A stretch of DNA of 64,000 bases from Dirofilaria immitis (Eukaryota > Nematoda > Chromadorea > Rhabditida > Onchocercidae). The DNA is taken from NCBI GenBank assembly GCA_024305405.1, contig JAKNDB010000098.1, positions 2,436,501 through 2,500,500 on the forward strand, in the 5' to 3' direction. The position numbers were made by a program, and so were the translations under genes. The notes beneath the pieces are model-generated. The model saw nothing but the letters and a program-made list of their open reading frames with translations, did no database searches and had not been told where the DNA came from. This document shows, in pieces, positions 24,647 to 37,805 of this stretch (positions are counted from its first letter, which is position 1; every line of letters starts with the position of its first letter).

Positions 24647-25815
24647 CTAAAGTTACAAATGGATAATGTGAAATGAATAGGAAAAAAAATGAATCAGAAA
24701 AATTAATCTGTTATGAATTGTTGTTGTAGCAAACGATATGTGTAATTAATTTACAACTGGAATGTATGAAGTGAATTATAGCGGATACATGAAAGTGATA
24801 GAAGTAAAATGAATCTAATAAAAAAAAAAAAATTACTATGTATGAATTAGTATCGTAAATGTTAAAATCTTTATTAACATATCACAAATTAACAATTAAT
24901 TTTTTCACTTGACATAAATAAACTTGGAAACTTTTATCACTATTTTACTACATTATCAAATTTGAAATAAATGCTAAATTTAAACTTGAATTATTATATT
25001 AACAAAATGTGCAGTGAAAATAAGCAAATGATTAATAGATAAATGAATTGAAGATATGATAAAATTATCAAAAAAAAAAAAAACGAACAAAATTATCAAA
25101 TAAGCAATTGATTTTATTTTAACTTATGCTTAAATAATTAAACAGTTTTCATTTCTTTTTATGATATTTGGTAAATTTTCCAAATAAATCTTTCAATTTT
25201 GAACTAATCCAAAATTTCAAAATAAATATTTATAGCTACTTGAAAGTCTTTTATCATAATTTAATCAATATTAAAATTTATAAAATGTAAATGTTTAAAT
25301 AAATATAAGCTTATTCAAGAGAATTTCACACATTTTTTTTATTCTTTGAGAGCTAGAACATTGTTGAAAAACAAAAAAATAAAGATAATTTATGAACCTT
25401 GAGAAAATGTAAAATGAAATTTCGTTGAAATATAAAATGAAATTCATGAATGAAAATATATGCATCACAATTAAAGGCGTATCATTCATTGATGGTGCAA
25501 ATGAAAGCCCAAATTGAAAATTTAATGAAATTTTTCAGTTGCTAAACTAATGAAGCGACTACTATTTTTTGGTATAATAAAATTTTTGTCATTTTTTTTC
25601 TTATTTTTATTTGCAAATTAATGAAATTATTCAAAAGAAAATTTGAATAATTAGAATTGTTTGATAAATAGGAAAAATTCAAATTTTGTTGATGAAAATA
25701 AAAAATTTTTTATACTTTTTTAACTTTAATTTTAAAATACTTTTTTCTTTTGGAAATTTTAATTTTAAAAATAAATATTTTTTTTTTTTGAAACAAATAA
25801 GCAATATAATGCAGG
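24647..25815. other. AT-rich intergenic, nothing recognised
   Basis: Long A and T runs. Short open frames such as 25489-25295 (-) have no splice context, motif or composition that supports them. Confidence 0.6.
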
Positions 25816-26034
25816 ATTAGTTAGTATAATGAATATTAGTTAATATAATGAATATTAGTTAATATAATGAATATTAGTTAGTATAATGAATATTAGTTAA
25901 TATAATGAATATTAGTTAGTATAATGAATATTAGTTAATATAATGAATATTAGTTAGTATAATGAATATTAGTTAATATAATGAATATTAGTTAGTATAA
26001 TGAATATTAGTTAGTGTAATGAATATTAGTTAAT
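25816..26034. repeat. 19-bp satellite array
   Basis: About 11-12 tandem copies of TTAGTTAATATAATGAATA. Copies alternate between TTAGTTAGT and TTAGTTAAT, which suggests a 38-bp two-unit higher-order period. Confidence 0.95.
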
Positions 26035-29000
26035 TTTATCGAAGTTTCAACAAATATTAAAAATGAATGAATAAATTTTTGCTATTTGATAAGAAAAAAA
26101 ATTGCAAAATATTTGCTTTATTGTGATTCAATTTCAAATTTAAGTTAATGAGAACTGCTATAAAAAAAAAAAAAAAGAAAATTCCAGCTTATCTTTTTAA
26201 TCACCTGCCACATCAGCTGTTCGAAAAAGAACTAAGGTCAGCTTGTAAATAAGCTAATTTTAATTTTATATTATTCCATTTTCGTACTTCTAGTTGTAGT
26301 CTACTTTTAAATTTTAAATGACAATCTACTCAATAATTCAATAATTAAGTTTAGCAAAAAATAAGCCTTCCGTTACAATCATTCATTTACGCAATAACAC
26401 ATATCGAATCACGTCACATTAAGCCAATATTGTTACTTCGAATAATCATTCAGTTTGGAATAATCAACCAGTTGTACAATAGTTTGAAGAATAGTAAATG
26501 TGATGGTAATAAATAGAAAAGAATCAGCAGACCGGAAATCAATGTTTTTCGAAGGAATGATTTCTGGAAATTTCGTGATACAATAATTTAGTATAAATTT
26601 TATCCTTTATCTGCTACAAATATAAACACAAACTATCGATGATAATAAAATGATATAGACAAAATGATAATCATAATATATGATGAAGAAGAAATAATAC
26701 GATTTTTGAAAAGTCATAAGCAAATGATTATTTCGTACGGGTATCATATTTGATTGAAATTTAGACATTTCAATTTTTCTAAAATAAAATTACTGTTAAA
26801 CTGATAAGATATCGCATATGTTTTCAGAAAAGTATTAGAAAACTTTTGTTTTCTAGGATATCCGGTGTATTTTTACCTGAAATCGTTTCAAGCATCTTGC
26901 TTGATGTTCGGAAAAATTTGTTATTATCACTTTCACGTAAATGATAAGAATTATTATCAAAATAGTTTTAAAAACTTGCAGATTTATCAAATGATATTTC
27001 TGAATCCATTTTATTTCATTTAGTTTCTTCTGAATAATTCTTTATTATCACGAAAAATTATTTATTTTAATAAATCCTAATTGCAAAAATTCAAATACTG
27101 TTACTGATAACATTATTTTGATAAGCACAACAACGGTAATTTTGATTATTTAAAAATTTTGAAAATGAATTTTGGAAACAAAACGCTAGTCAATGCATCA
27201 TTTAATTTAGTCACTATATAATAAAATGAAAATTTGACGAAGTTAAATCCCGATCTCGAAGAATGATAAATTGAAGATTTCATGAAAAACATGATAATAA
27301 AGCAATTTTTGTAATAATTAATGAATGTATTGCTAGTTTTGATTGCTTTAATTTTCTAATTATTTTCATTGATTTAATTGATTTTTTTCTTTAACATTTA
27401 AATGATCAAACAAAAAAAATTATTATTTCTTTCTATAACTTCCTGTGTGTTTTGAAAAATGTCCAATAACAGTTATCATAATGTCGTAATAAATTTTTTT
27501 TTTTTCTCAAATATCGCCTAGTTTATCATTAAATGAAATGAAAAGAATGTGAAATGATAATTTAAAATAAAAGGACAAAATAATTTTAAGTTTAAAAATT
27601 TCTTTTAAATTAATCGAAAAAAAAACTATTTCGATTATAACTTACACCAACAAATAGTGCTAGCGTAAATTCATTGACAACAGAATGAATGTTTAAAAGT
27701 TTTCTAATTTTTGCTATTTTTCATTTTTATCAAATAATACAAATTGCTATTTCCTAATAAGCAATTTATTTGAAATTGTGTAATAGCAATTAAAATTTAA
27801 ATTGAAATATTCATGCATAAAATAATTTGATAGATTACATTATTTAAATCAATCAAAATAAATTATGCAATTTAGAAAAAAAAAAAACCGATGACAATCG
27901 ATATTTATTAAACAAGAAAAAAATAAAAACTTCGCAACTATTCAAGTATTAGGCTATTATTTCATAAATCAATACAATTTTTAATTTTATTTTTTCGATA
28001 ATATTTATAATGGCCGAAATGTAAAACTAATAATTATTTGAAATTAATTGTTGCTGTTTTTTTTTTTTTTTTTTTAGAACAAAAATATATTTGTCAAAGT
28101 TTGATCTATTCAATGAAAATGTAAAACCAAAAAAAAAAAAATGATTTTCAGTAATTTATCAATTGTAATTATTGATTCGGTTTTTGTCTGAATTGTTTTC
28201 TAAAAAAAAAAAAAAAATTTATACCAACTACTTTTAATATTGTCTGCTTTCTCGCAAAAAAAAATAAACTAGAATCAAGAGTTAGAATGGATAAACGAAT
28301 TTACACAAATGATCAGTCGTTTTTTTTTTCTCAATCTTTGAATATATCTAAAATCTGAAATGGTCAATCATTATTCCTTCAAACATATCTATCTAGAATG
28401 GCTAATCCTTATACCTTTGAAAGCATCTGTAATACATAATAGACTCAACCGAAACATAAACAAGAAATAGGCGGAAAATTTTTATCAAAAACTTATTTTA
28501 CAATTTCGAAAATAAACAAATATAAAAATACATACATATGCATAATTTGAATTAATCGATGATCTAAATAAGCATTAGATAAATATGATAGAATCTAAAT
28601 AGTACAATTCATTAGACCTAAATAATATAAAAGTTTATTTCGTAAAAGCAAAGAAAAGGATATGATAATTTAAAGAGAAAATTGTGGTATAATTTAAGTA
28701 TTAAAATTATTTCAAAATTAATTTAAAAACTATTTCGAATTATTATCGCTATTAAACCCATGCAATGTAATTAATTTCGAATGATACGAAAATTTTCTAA
28801 TTTTTATTACTTCCTCTTTTTTCAATACTAATTACTGTTTCCAATAACCAATTCCAATTGTCAAAAATAGCAATTAAAATTGGAATTGAAATATTCTTGC
28901 ACAATAATTGCGATTCATGGATTTAACGAAAAATAGGCAAAATTGTTTAAATTAAATTAAAATGAACTCTATTACCGATAACGCAAAAATATCGTAAAAA

Positions 29001-32000
29001 TTTATTAAATAAAAAATTTCATATTACTCAAATATAAGAATATATCTTTATCGATTAATTTATACTTTTAATTATTAACAATATTTTTTTAACAATATAA
29101 TGCCGAAATGTAAAAGTCTTAGAAGTAACTAATTGCTCTTTTTCTAGAACGAATAAATGTCAAAGTTCATCCTAATATATGTATATATAAGTTAATCGCT
29201 ATAAATCATCGCAAAATATTAGAATTAACTTCGTTATCGAATGAAATTGAAAAGTGATTATCAACAAATCATCTATTGATTGCAATCAATAACTTTCGCT
29301 TTTTTTTCCAGAACTGATTTCCAAAAGAAGTTTATTGCATTTGCTTTTAAGCAAATAAAAAATTGGAATGAAAGCGCGAATCATAATAAATAGAATTTAC
29401 CGGATAATCAATATCGTATATCGTTAACTATATCCGGAATAGCCATATCCGGAATGTATAATAGAATCAATCGATGGATAAAAAAGTTTATTAGGATTAA
29501 CAAGAAATTCTCGATGTTCGTAATGATATAATTGCTTTTTATTCAAAAAACAATATATTAAATATTTCATCCTCGAATAACCTAGATTTTCTCTCTTAAC
29601 GTTTTAATATTATTAGCCATTAAGCTGGCAAATATTTTCCCTCATCTTATGACCCGAGAATAATAATTTTCAGAAAAAATTTTCCTATTATAACACATAG
29701 ATGGAATATTGGTGAAAAAGTTTCTAGTTGGCGAACAATTTATTCCATCGTCTAAGTTTTAAGATCGAAAAAATCAGATAACATCATAATCTAAAGTTGA
29801 TCACTTCTAGAATGAGTATTTGAAGAAATAGATTGAATGGGAAAATATTGCTATTGAATGAATTGCATAACTGATGTTGTTGATTAATTGTGTAATCACT
29901 AATTGAAACATTGCTCTATCTCGTCTACGAGAAATCCCATTTTATATCAATGATTTCTGCTGTTTATAATGGATAATGACATGCGTAATTAAATTTTAAT
30001 TATAAGGCGAAAAGTATGAAGGATGAATAGTATTTGACGTATGCGCTTCAATAATTATAGCATTTCGAATAATTTGCATAAAACATTAATATATTAAAGT
30101 AATATGGGAATAAATTTTATTAGTAAATTATAGATGAAAGTATAAAGGGTTTTTAATATGAAAATTTTGATAAATAATTCATTTATTTTATCAAATATTA
30201 CAAATTTCAAACTATGCAAAATTTTTTTATTTTATTTCTTCAATTCTAGATACCTAAATGAGCAAGCTGATCAATGAATTTTTGAACATATGAAATTGTT
30301 GATCCAGCAAACGATGAAACTTGGAATTCCAATTACAACCTCAAAAGTAGCTTCAAGAGTGCGGTCACCAATGTAACGACCTCATACGATAATATTGCCA
30401 ATTTTTAGAAGCACCTTGGAAATTCATCGAATATAAATTTTTAAAAAATCAACATTTTTTTATTTAAGAATGCTACATCCACAGTTTGAAGTTTTGTAAC
30501 GATACAATATTGCATATTTATAACATAGAAATATTCCATAATATTTTTTGGATTTTCTGAAATTGCCTTCTGAATCAGATGAAGTTTTTTCTCAAGGTGA
30601 AGGAATATTTTGAAAATATGAAAAGATTTCTGTTGAAGAGAAAGAACGAGAATCATCTATAATCATGCGATTTTCTCATATTAAAAATCCTTAATCTTTC
30701 AGAATAATTATTTCTAGATTGCCTTCCTTTTTTTTTTTTCATTAAGACGATATTAGTACTATTTATGCATTTCCTGTTTTGAATAATAGTATTCGTCGTG
30801 GTATATTATTAAGATTCAATACTAATCGTTTTTCAGCATAAAAGAAACATTTCATCATTTATAGATACAAAATTTGTTTTGAGCTGATATTTGAACTCTT
30901 GACCATCTATAAGAATATGCTATTTATCTCTTATTACTGTTTATTTATTTGTTAAGAAAAATTCATCTCATGATGATTTCATTCTATTATTATTATTTTT
31001 GTTTTTTGATCATCTAAGACCTCACAATAATGAAAACTGTTGGATCAAAAATTACAAATAATGATAAGAATAATCTAAGAAAAGCTTTAAGCCACATATT
31101 GTTCAGGTCATGTTATTGCGTTATATTAAAGGTATTGTACAAAGGTATTGTACATAAGTTCAAATATATAAAATCATAGTTAATGTGAAATTTTGTTGTA
31201 AGATTTTCTTTTCACAATTCCATTTATTAAATACATTGAATTGAGCATCAAATAGCATTGATTGATTTGATCAATATTATAGAGATCTACCGATATTAAG
31301 AAAAACTATTGATCCAACAGTATTATCCATTTAGTTGATACCTTAGGTTGGATTCATCATTTTTGTTTTGCAGCATTTTTTATTTTAAACGATAAGCTCT
31401 TTTTGCTGAAATTTTCTCGTACTGATCTTTCAAATACTGATGATGAAAATTTTTGAATTCTCGTTGTTAGTAATATCTGGAAGAATATATTTATTAAAGC
31501 AGTTTTCTTTTTTTTTTCTTTACTTCACCATCTCTTTCTTTCGAATAATTTCCTTCAACAAATTTCACAGCAAATTTTTCTCTTTTAATTTTTTCTCAAA
31601 CTAATTTCCATATATTACAGAAAATTTCGGACTAATACAATTTGTTTCCTATATGATGATCATGTATCGATGCTTTCTCGAGAAATATTTTTCATTTGAA
31701 TTCATTCTCTAAAATTGCCTAAATACTCATTTTCCAAAATATAATCAAAGTTTTGATTTGATTCTTAGTTTATAAGAAACGAATTGATCCTGATTATTGT
31801 TTTTACAGTTAGAATGATTAGAGAAGTACCAGATTGGGCATATGATTATGTAATATCAAAATTTACATAAGTTTAATGGATAATATAAGATTGCATCTTC
31901 TATTTTAACTAATTAAAATGATTAATTCTCTATTCCATTAGTGTAATTTTTTTTTATCAATAGTTCTTTGTTTTTTATTTTTGTCACTTCAATTATTCCT

Positions 32001-32150
32001 TCATAAACTCTACCATCCTATAAAACTCCTGATATGATATTGTTCCAGATCATTCCTACTAATGCTAGGAATTTTGTTAGTTTGATATTTTGCTTGATAT
32101 AATCATGAGATCTAATTAGAATTAGCTAGTCATTATCATTCAAGACTAAT
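26035..32150. other. AT-rich intergenic, nothing convincing
   Basis: Around 6 kb dominated by A/T runs, including long poly-T near 28058 and poly-A near 28203. I saw no exon chain, RNA gene or transposon. A slightly GC-richer patch at 30290-30400 has no continuous frame. Confidence 0.55.
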
Positions 32151-32159
32151 TTAAGATAG

Positions 32160-32510
32160 CTATAAAAGGCTGCTCGTACTCTTCGATGAGATGAGTACCA
32201 CTAACAATGTCAATCGAAATATACTAATATTATTAATTGGTGCTATTTTGGAATCTAGCATTCTGAAGTTTATAACTTCGTACATGTATAGCTGCAGAAT
32301 ATGCCACACTTAAATGCATCTGTGAAAATATGGCATTGGATTTGTGTTATTGCGAATCGCGACAATTCCTCGACGTTTGTCGGCCGTTTAAATATGAGTA
32401 AATTTTCCATTTCTTTTTCTTCATTCATATTTGATCCGATATATTATTTCGATTTCACGGTTTTTGAAAGGGTCTTCATAAGAAATAGAAATTTCGATGG
32501 TTCATATTAA
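32160..32510 (+). CDS. Possible small gene with TATA-like box
   Basis: TATAAAAGGC at 32161 precedes, by about 30 bp, an ATG at 32191 opening a 40-codon frame: MSTTNNVNRN, a hydrophobic segment ILILLIGAIL, then SCRICHT and a stop. A second open stretch follows after GCTGCAG (NASVKIWHWICV) and ends at a donor-like ATGA|GTAAAT. This region is richer in GC than its surroundings. Neither product is recognised and the exon structure is not settled. Confidence 0.2.
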
Positions 32511-32810
32511 GAGATGAGAGAAATTGTAAAATTATCTCCTTGATAATTTGTTTCCAATTCAGAGCTCTAAAAATAAATGGATGATTTCTCTATTTTGATG
32601 CTTAAGTAAAAATTCTGTACATTTTCGTTTCCACTATTTTAGCTCAATCCTATTTGAATATAATCTTACCTAAATATTTCTATTATTGAAGTTTTCATTA
32701 TTTGCCAAAAATTCTCGAATATTCATGATTGCATCATTAAATATTGATTTCGTTTCGTAATATTTTTGCAAAAACTTTTTCATTTTCATTTGCTAATAAT
32801 ATTTACATTA

Positions 32811-33240
32811 TTCACATGAAATTTTTTAATTCGCATTTCTATTTGTCTCTCCTTGATTTGATTTGATTTGCAGATAATGTTGATGATAATGATTAAACGA
32901 TTAAGTGTTATGAAAGTAAGAACGATAACAATATTATTCCAAATGCAATCCTTTTAAAACAATACATATTTGACTTTTTTTTTTTTGATAATCACTCTTA
33001 TCAGTATTATATCTGATTATGTACGCTTTATTATTCACATAAAATTTTTTAATTTGCATCTCTATTTGACTCTCCTTGATTTACGGGTAATGTTGATGAT
33101 AATGAATAAACGATTAAGTGTTATCAAAGTAAGAATGATATATTGTTATTCCAAATGCAATCCTTTTAAAACAATACATATTTGACTTTTTTTTTTTGAT
33201 AATTACTCTTATCATATATTATATCTGATTATGTACGCTT
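32811..33240. repeat. ~220-bp tandem duplication
   Basis: Two diverged copies start at about 32811 and 33034 (ATTCACATGAAATTTTTT against ATTCACATAAAATTTTTT) and share GTTGATGATAATG, CGATTAAGTGTTAT and CCAAATGCAATCCTTTT. Non-coding as far as I can see. Confidence 0.85.
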
Positions 33241-33523
33241 TTCTCTTATATTTTATCTTATAATTAATCAAAATTTTATCAGATATAATACAAGAAATTG
33301 ACATTACTTCTAATCATATAAGTTGTGATTAGAATTCAAATTTTTACTATATTTTTTTGCATCATAATTTTCTTCATTTTTTTCTGAACGCATGATAATT
33401 TTGATAAAATTTCTATTATTAAAAGTAATATTATCATATATGATATATGATAAGAGTAGGAACTTAGCATAAAAAAAAAGAAGAAATTATTCGCTAAGAT
33501 TAATTGAAGCTATTTTGAAAATA

Positions 33524-33632
33524 TATTTCAGCATCTAATCAAATGTTCAATAGGAATAAATATATTTCAACATCTAATCAAATCTTCAATAGGAATAAAT
33601 ATATTCCAACATCTAATCAAATCTTCAATAGG
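33524..33632. repeat. 41-bp tandem repeat, about 2.6 copies
   Basis: Repeats of CATCTAATCAAATCTTCAAT followed by AGGAATAAATATATT, with one or two changes per copy. Confidence 0.85.
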
Positions 33633-33804
33633 ATCATTTTAGTTTATAAATTGTACCAATAAATATATACCGTACAATATATTGCTTTTATATTATACTT
33701 GCAATAAAATAAAATATAATTTATACAAAAATTCCATTAAAATTGATATATACTTTGCATATATTATCAAAAAAAAATATGAAATTTTAATATTAATTTA
33801 AAAT

Positions 33805-36573
33805 TCAGATTCTCCTCATAAATTGTGGCTCATTGTTACGTTTTAATATTGCTTCGACACGTGCACGATTAGCTTCAAATGTTGAATGAATTGATATATC
33901 GTTTAAATTATTGCAATCATTTAATTCTTCCATAGGTGATGATGATGAATAATTGTTGTTAAATGGTAAATTTGAAACTGATGGAATTTGATTATATCGC
34001 TCCAATAAACGTCTATAATTCGATCATTTTATCATAATTGATTATGTTGTCTTCATTGATAATGTTTTGTAATTATTATCAAAATTAAAAATTTATGAAT
34101 TCATTATATCATTTCGGAGGAAAAAAAATTAGAAAAATGATAGTAATTAAAAAAAAATTATTGATTTCTATCAATAATTTTCGAAAAAAATATCTATAAT
34201 TAAAATGATATCAGCATTTAATGCTTAAAAATTATCATTCAAATTTGAAGATTTATTTTAAAACTTTTACCTTTGCTATTTTAAACTTTTTTAAATTTTA
34301 CGTTTTTTCTTTTTCCTTTCTTTTTTTTTGAAAGAATAATAATATGCTTATTATAACTAACTCTCTTTCTTGAGTTTGATTAAAAATATTTGCTTTATTG
34401 CCATTTTCCAATTTTTGTTTTTGCCTATAAAATTAATTACATATTAAATAAAGCATTGGAGATTATTACAATTCTTGATAAATCCATCAATAACAATCAG
34501 TTCTATCCTCAGATGATTCATATTTGTTTATCAATTTGCGACGATATTCATCATTAATAATTAATAATAACAAAAATATCATATATCAATTGAATATTTC
34601 GATTTATTGCTATATCATTTGTTATTGATATAATAAATTTATTATATATATGTATACATATATATACACTTTTTATTAACTTAATTCAGATTTAAAAATC
34701 TTTATTTTTTCAATTTGATAAATAAATGTTTCGAATATAAAATAAGACACAGTAGAAATTTATCGTTTAATAAATTTAAAGTTTTTTTTTTTAATTCAAC
34801 AACTAAACAAACATTCATTTTCATAATTTTATTTTTTCAATTTTTTTTTTGCTTTTTAAATTATAAAATTTCTAACCTTTTATAAACGATAATATTAGCA
34901 ATAATCCAAATAATTGATGCTATCATATATGCCGGAAGGATTGTTCCAAGTATCCAGAAATATCGTTTATGTATTTCATTTCTTTTCAACTAAATAATAA
35001 TAGCTAGGAAGAGGCAAAAAAATGAAAAATGAAAAATATTCGAAAAAATTATCAACAAGATTATGATTTTGCTATTTTAAAGCATGAAAAAAGAAAAAAA
35101 ATTATTTTTATTTTATTTAAAATAAAATCAAATGAACTATTATCATCTATTTCTTCATCCATATTTCATTCAAATTATAATCAATGATCTAAAAAAATGA
35201 TCTAAAAAATGATCTTTTATGATCTAAAAGAAAAAACGAAAAATTGAGATAGAAATTATAAAAAAAAAAAATTATTACCTCATTTTCATGCAATAGATTG
35301 GTGCGTTCTTTGAGCATTATCATAAGCGTATTAAGTTTCTCACCTTTCAAATCAAAATATTCGGGAATGCGAAAATTTACCGCTGCGTTACTAAAAAGTT
35401 ATCAATTCGAATTCTTAATTGATAAATTAAATAATCAAAAGTAAATTAAAGACTATATCATTCAAATTATAAGCAAAAAATCTTTATAATAATAAAAAAT
35501 TGAGAAATTAATTTTTTTCTGCAAAAAAAACAAAATATACCAAATTTTATTCTGAATAATACTATTTGAATTTTCTTCGATAAATTTTTTCAACAATTCA
35601 AGCAATACAAAATACTATTATTTCCATTCTCTTAGCTAAATATTTAATTTGATTGTCCAAATTTAATTCTTATTAAATTATCAATTTTAAAGCTTTAAAT
35701 GAAAAAAAAATAAACTAAAATTAGTTTACGGTAAACGAAACAAAAGATTGTTGTAAAATTTTAATTTCATTTTAAACGATCAAACAAAAATTCTTAATAG
35801 AAATTTATCAAACATCAAATTAAGCAATGGTAAATTCTTACGAAAAGGAAAAACAATGATTTGCATAAAAATAAAGTATTTTTTATAGAAATCTAAAAAG
35901 TTATTCAAAATATTTTCACTCATTTCTAAGCCATTTATTCAATCCTAAATTTATGAAATAAAAGTAATTCAAAACGACACATTTTTCCCGTATTTTATCA
36001 TTTCAACCAAAAAAAAAAAAGTTTTGTTAAAAAATAAAAACAAACGAATAATTTAATTTAATAATTAGTATAAAAAAAAATTCATCTACAAATAATTTAA
36101 AAACAAAAAATAATTTTCTTTTTTCCTACTCGCTTGCTAATATTTTTCAAAAAATAAAAATAAAAATTTGAAAAAATCGAAAACTTTTTTTTTTGCAAAT
36201 TCTATAAATATAATAAAGAAAAATAAAATTTTTTTCTTTTCCTAATAAATTGTTAAAATAATTTCATTAAAAAAAGGATATTTAAATAAAATTAAATATT
36301 TTGAAAAAAATAAAGAGAAAAGCTTTTTTTGATTTTCTTCATTCGTCTTTTTTTCTTTTGTATTTAATTAATATTTAATAATTAAATAATAATAATAATA
36401 ATAGTTATTGAAATATAAAAATTATTATTTCTAATCATACTTATTATTCATTCGTAATTGAATTCGCCGTTCATTTCGTGCAATTTTGTTGTGCTACCAT
36501 GAATACGATGAATTTGCAATAGCGTAATTACGATAATCGTAAAAATAATTCGTATTGTTGTATAATAATTCAT
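33805..36573 (-). CDS. Small single-pass membrane protein, unrecognised
   Basis: Minus-strand exons with agreeing phases: 36573-36441, 35390-35279, 34989-34877, 34424-34362 and 34012-33805. Exon 1 opens with a signal-peptide-like MNYYTTIRIIFTIIVITLLQ and ends in a basic stretch RNERRIQLRMNN, but the two lie in different frames. One extra base in the T4 run at 36484-36487 (A on the coding strand) joins them. Exon 2 reads FRIPEYFDLKGEKL. Exon 3 holds the membrane span (YFWILGTILPAYMIASIIW), and exons 4-5 a polar tail (RLLERYNQIPS, ... ILKRNNEPQFMRR). Predicted topology is a short lumenal or extracellular part, one helix and a cytosolic tail. No family recognised. Confidence 0.6.
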
Positions 36574-37479
36574 TGTTCACGAATAATATACCATTGTTGA
36601 TGCTATATTTTAATAAAAATTTAAAAAATATTTTTTCTTTTTTTTAATTTTAATTTAAAATTTAAATTAAAATTTTATAATAGATATAAATGAATTGAAA
36701 AGGTTAAAAAAAAAAAAAAAAGAGGAAAAGTAAGAATGAATGAGGAGAAATTTTGGGTTTTGATTTTATTGTATTACTTTTAAAAAAATTTTTCATCATT
36801 CAACAATTCGTTCGTTTCGTTTCTGCTTAGGCCAATAAAAACTAGTTTTTTCAAACTTTCCTCTTTTTTTTTTTTTTCTTCTATCATCTCCATTCTATCG
36901 GTCAAATAAATCAATCAATAATCGATCTTTATTTTTATATACAAAAATTTTTCTCCTAATTTATATCAAAATTTTTTTTCATATTAAGATTAAAATTCAT
37001 TTATCTCAAAAATTTGGCAACTTTAACAATAGTTTAATCGCTGATAAAATTGTTTAATGATTAATAGGTTTATTTTTTTTCGAGAAAAAGGAAGAGGAGA
37101 ATGGAAGTGAAATCGAAATTTGCATATTTTCAATTTTTTATTTGATTTTGAAATAATTTCGAATTTTTAATTAATTCTAAAAATTTATGAGCAAAGAAAA
37201 ACAAAAGATAAGAATGTGTAAATAAATTTTTATCTGATTAAAATTATCATTTTTTTTTGTTTTGTTTCTCATTATTTTTCCAATTTTCATATCTTTCAAA
37301 TTATTTTAAAAATTTGAACAAATAATGCTGAATTTCTTTTTTTTGAAATTTTATACTTCATCATATAATATATTTATTAAAGAAAAAATTAAAAAAAATA
37401 AAGAAGGAGAAAATAAGAAATAATTTTTCCAAAACTGATTTTTCTACTATTCCGAAAATTTTTTCCATTATAAAAGCAA

Positions 37480-37805
37480 AAATTGAATTATTATATTTTC
37501 GCATAAAGTTAATAATTCTCGACGAATCTAGAACAAATGAATCAGAAAAAAGGACGAACTATTATATTCTCATATAAAGTAATAAATTTCAACGGAACTT
37601 GAATAAATGAATCGAAAAAATAATTATATTTTTGCATGAAGTTAACGATTCTCGACGAATCTTGAACAAACGAATCAGAAAAAAATTGATGAACACTAGT
37701 ATAAAGTTAGTAATTCTCGATAAAACTAAAACAGGTGAATCAAAAAAAAAGGATGAACTATAGTATAAGGTTAATAATTCCCGATGAAATCTGAAACAAA
37801 TGAAT
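37480..37805. repeat. Degenerate ~62-bp tandem repeat, five copies
   Basis: Each copy carries an ATAAAGTTAATAATTCTCGA-like core followed by GAATCAGAAAAAA. Copies differ by 15-25%, so the array is old. Confidence 0.75.

Noticed and set aside
30280..30400. GC-richer patch that looked like a diverged coding exon on the minus strand
   Set aside because: Every frame is interrupted and no splice sites bound it.
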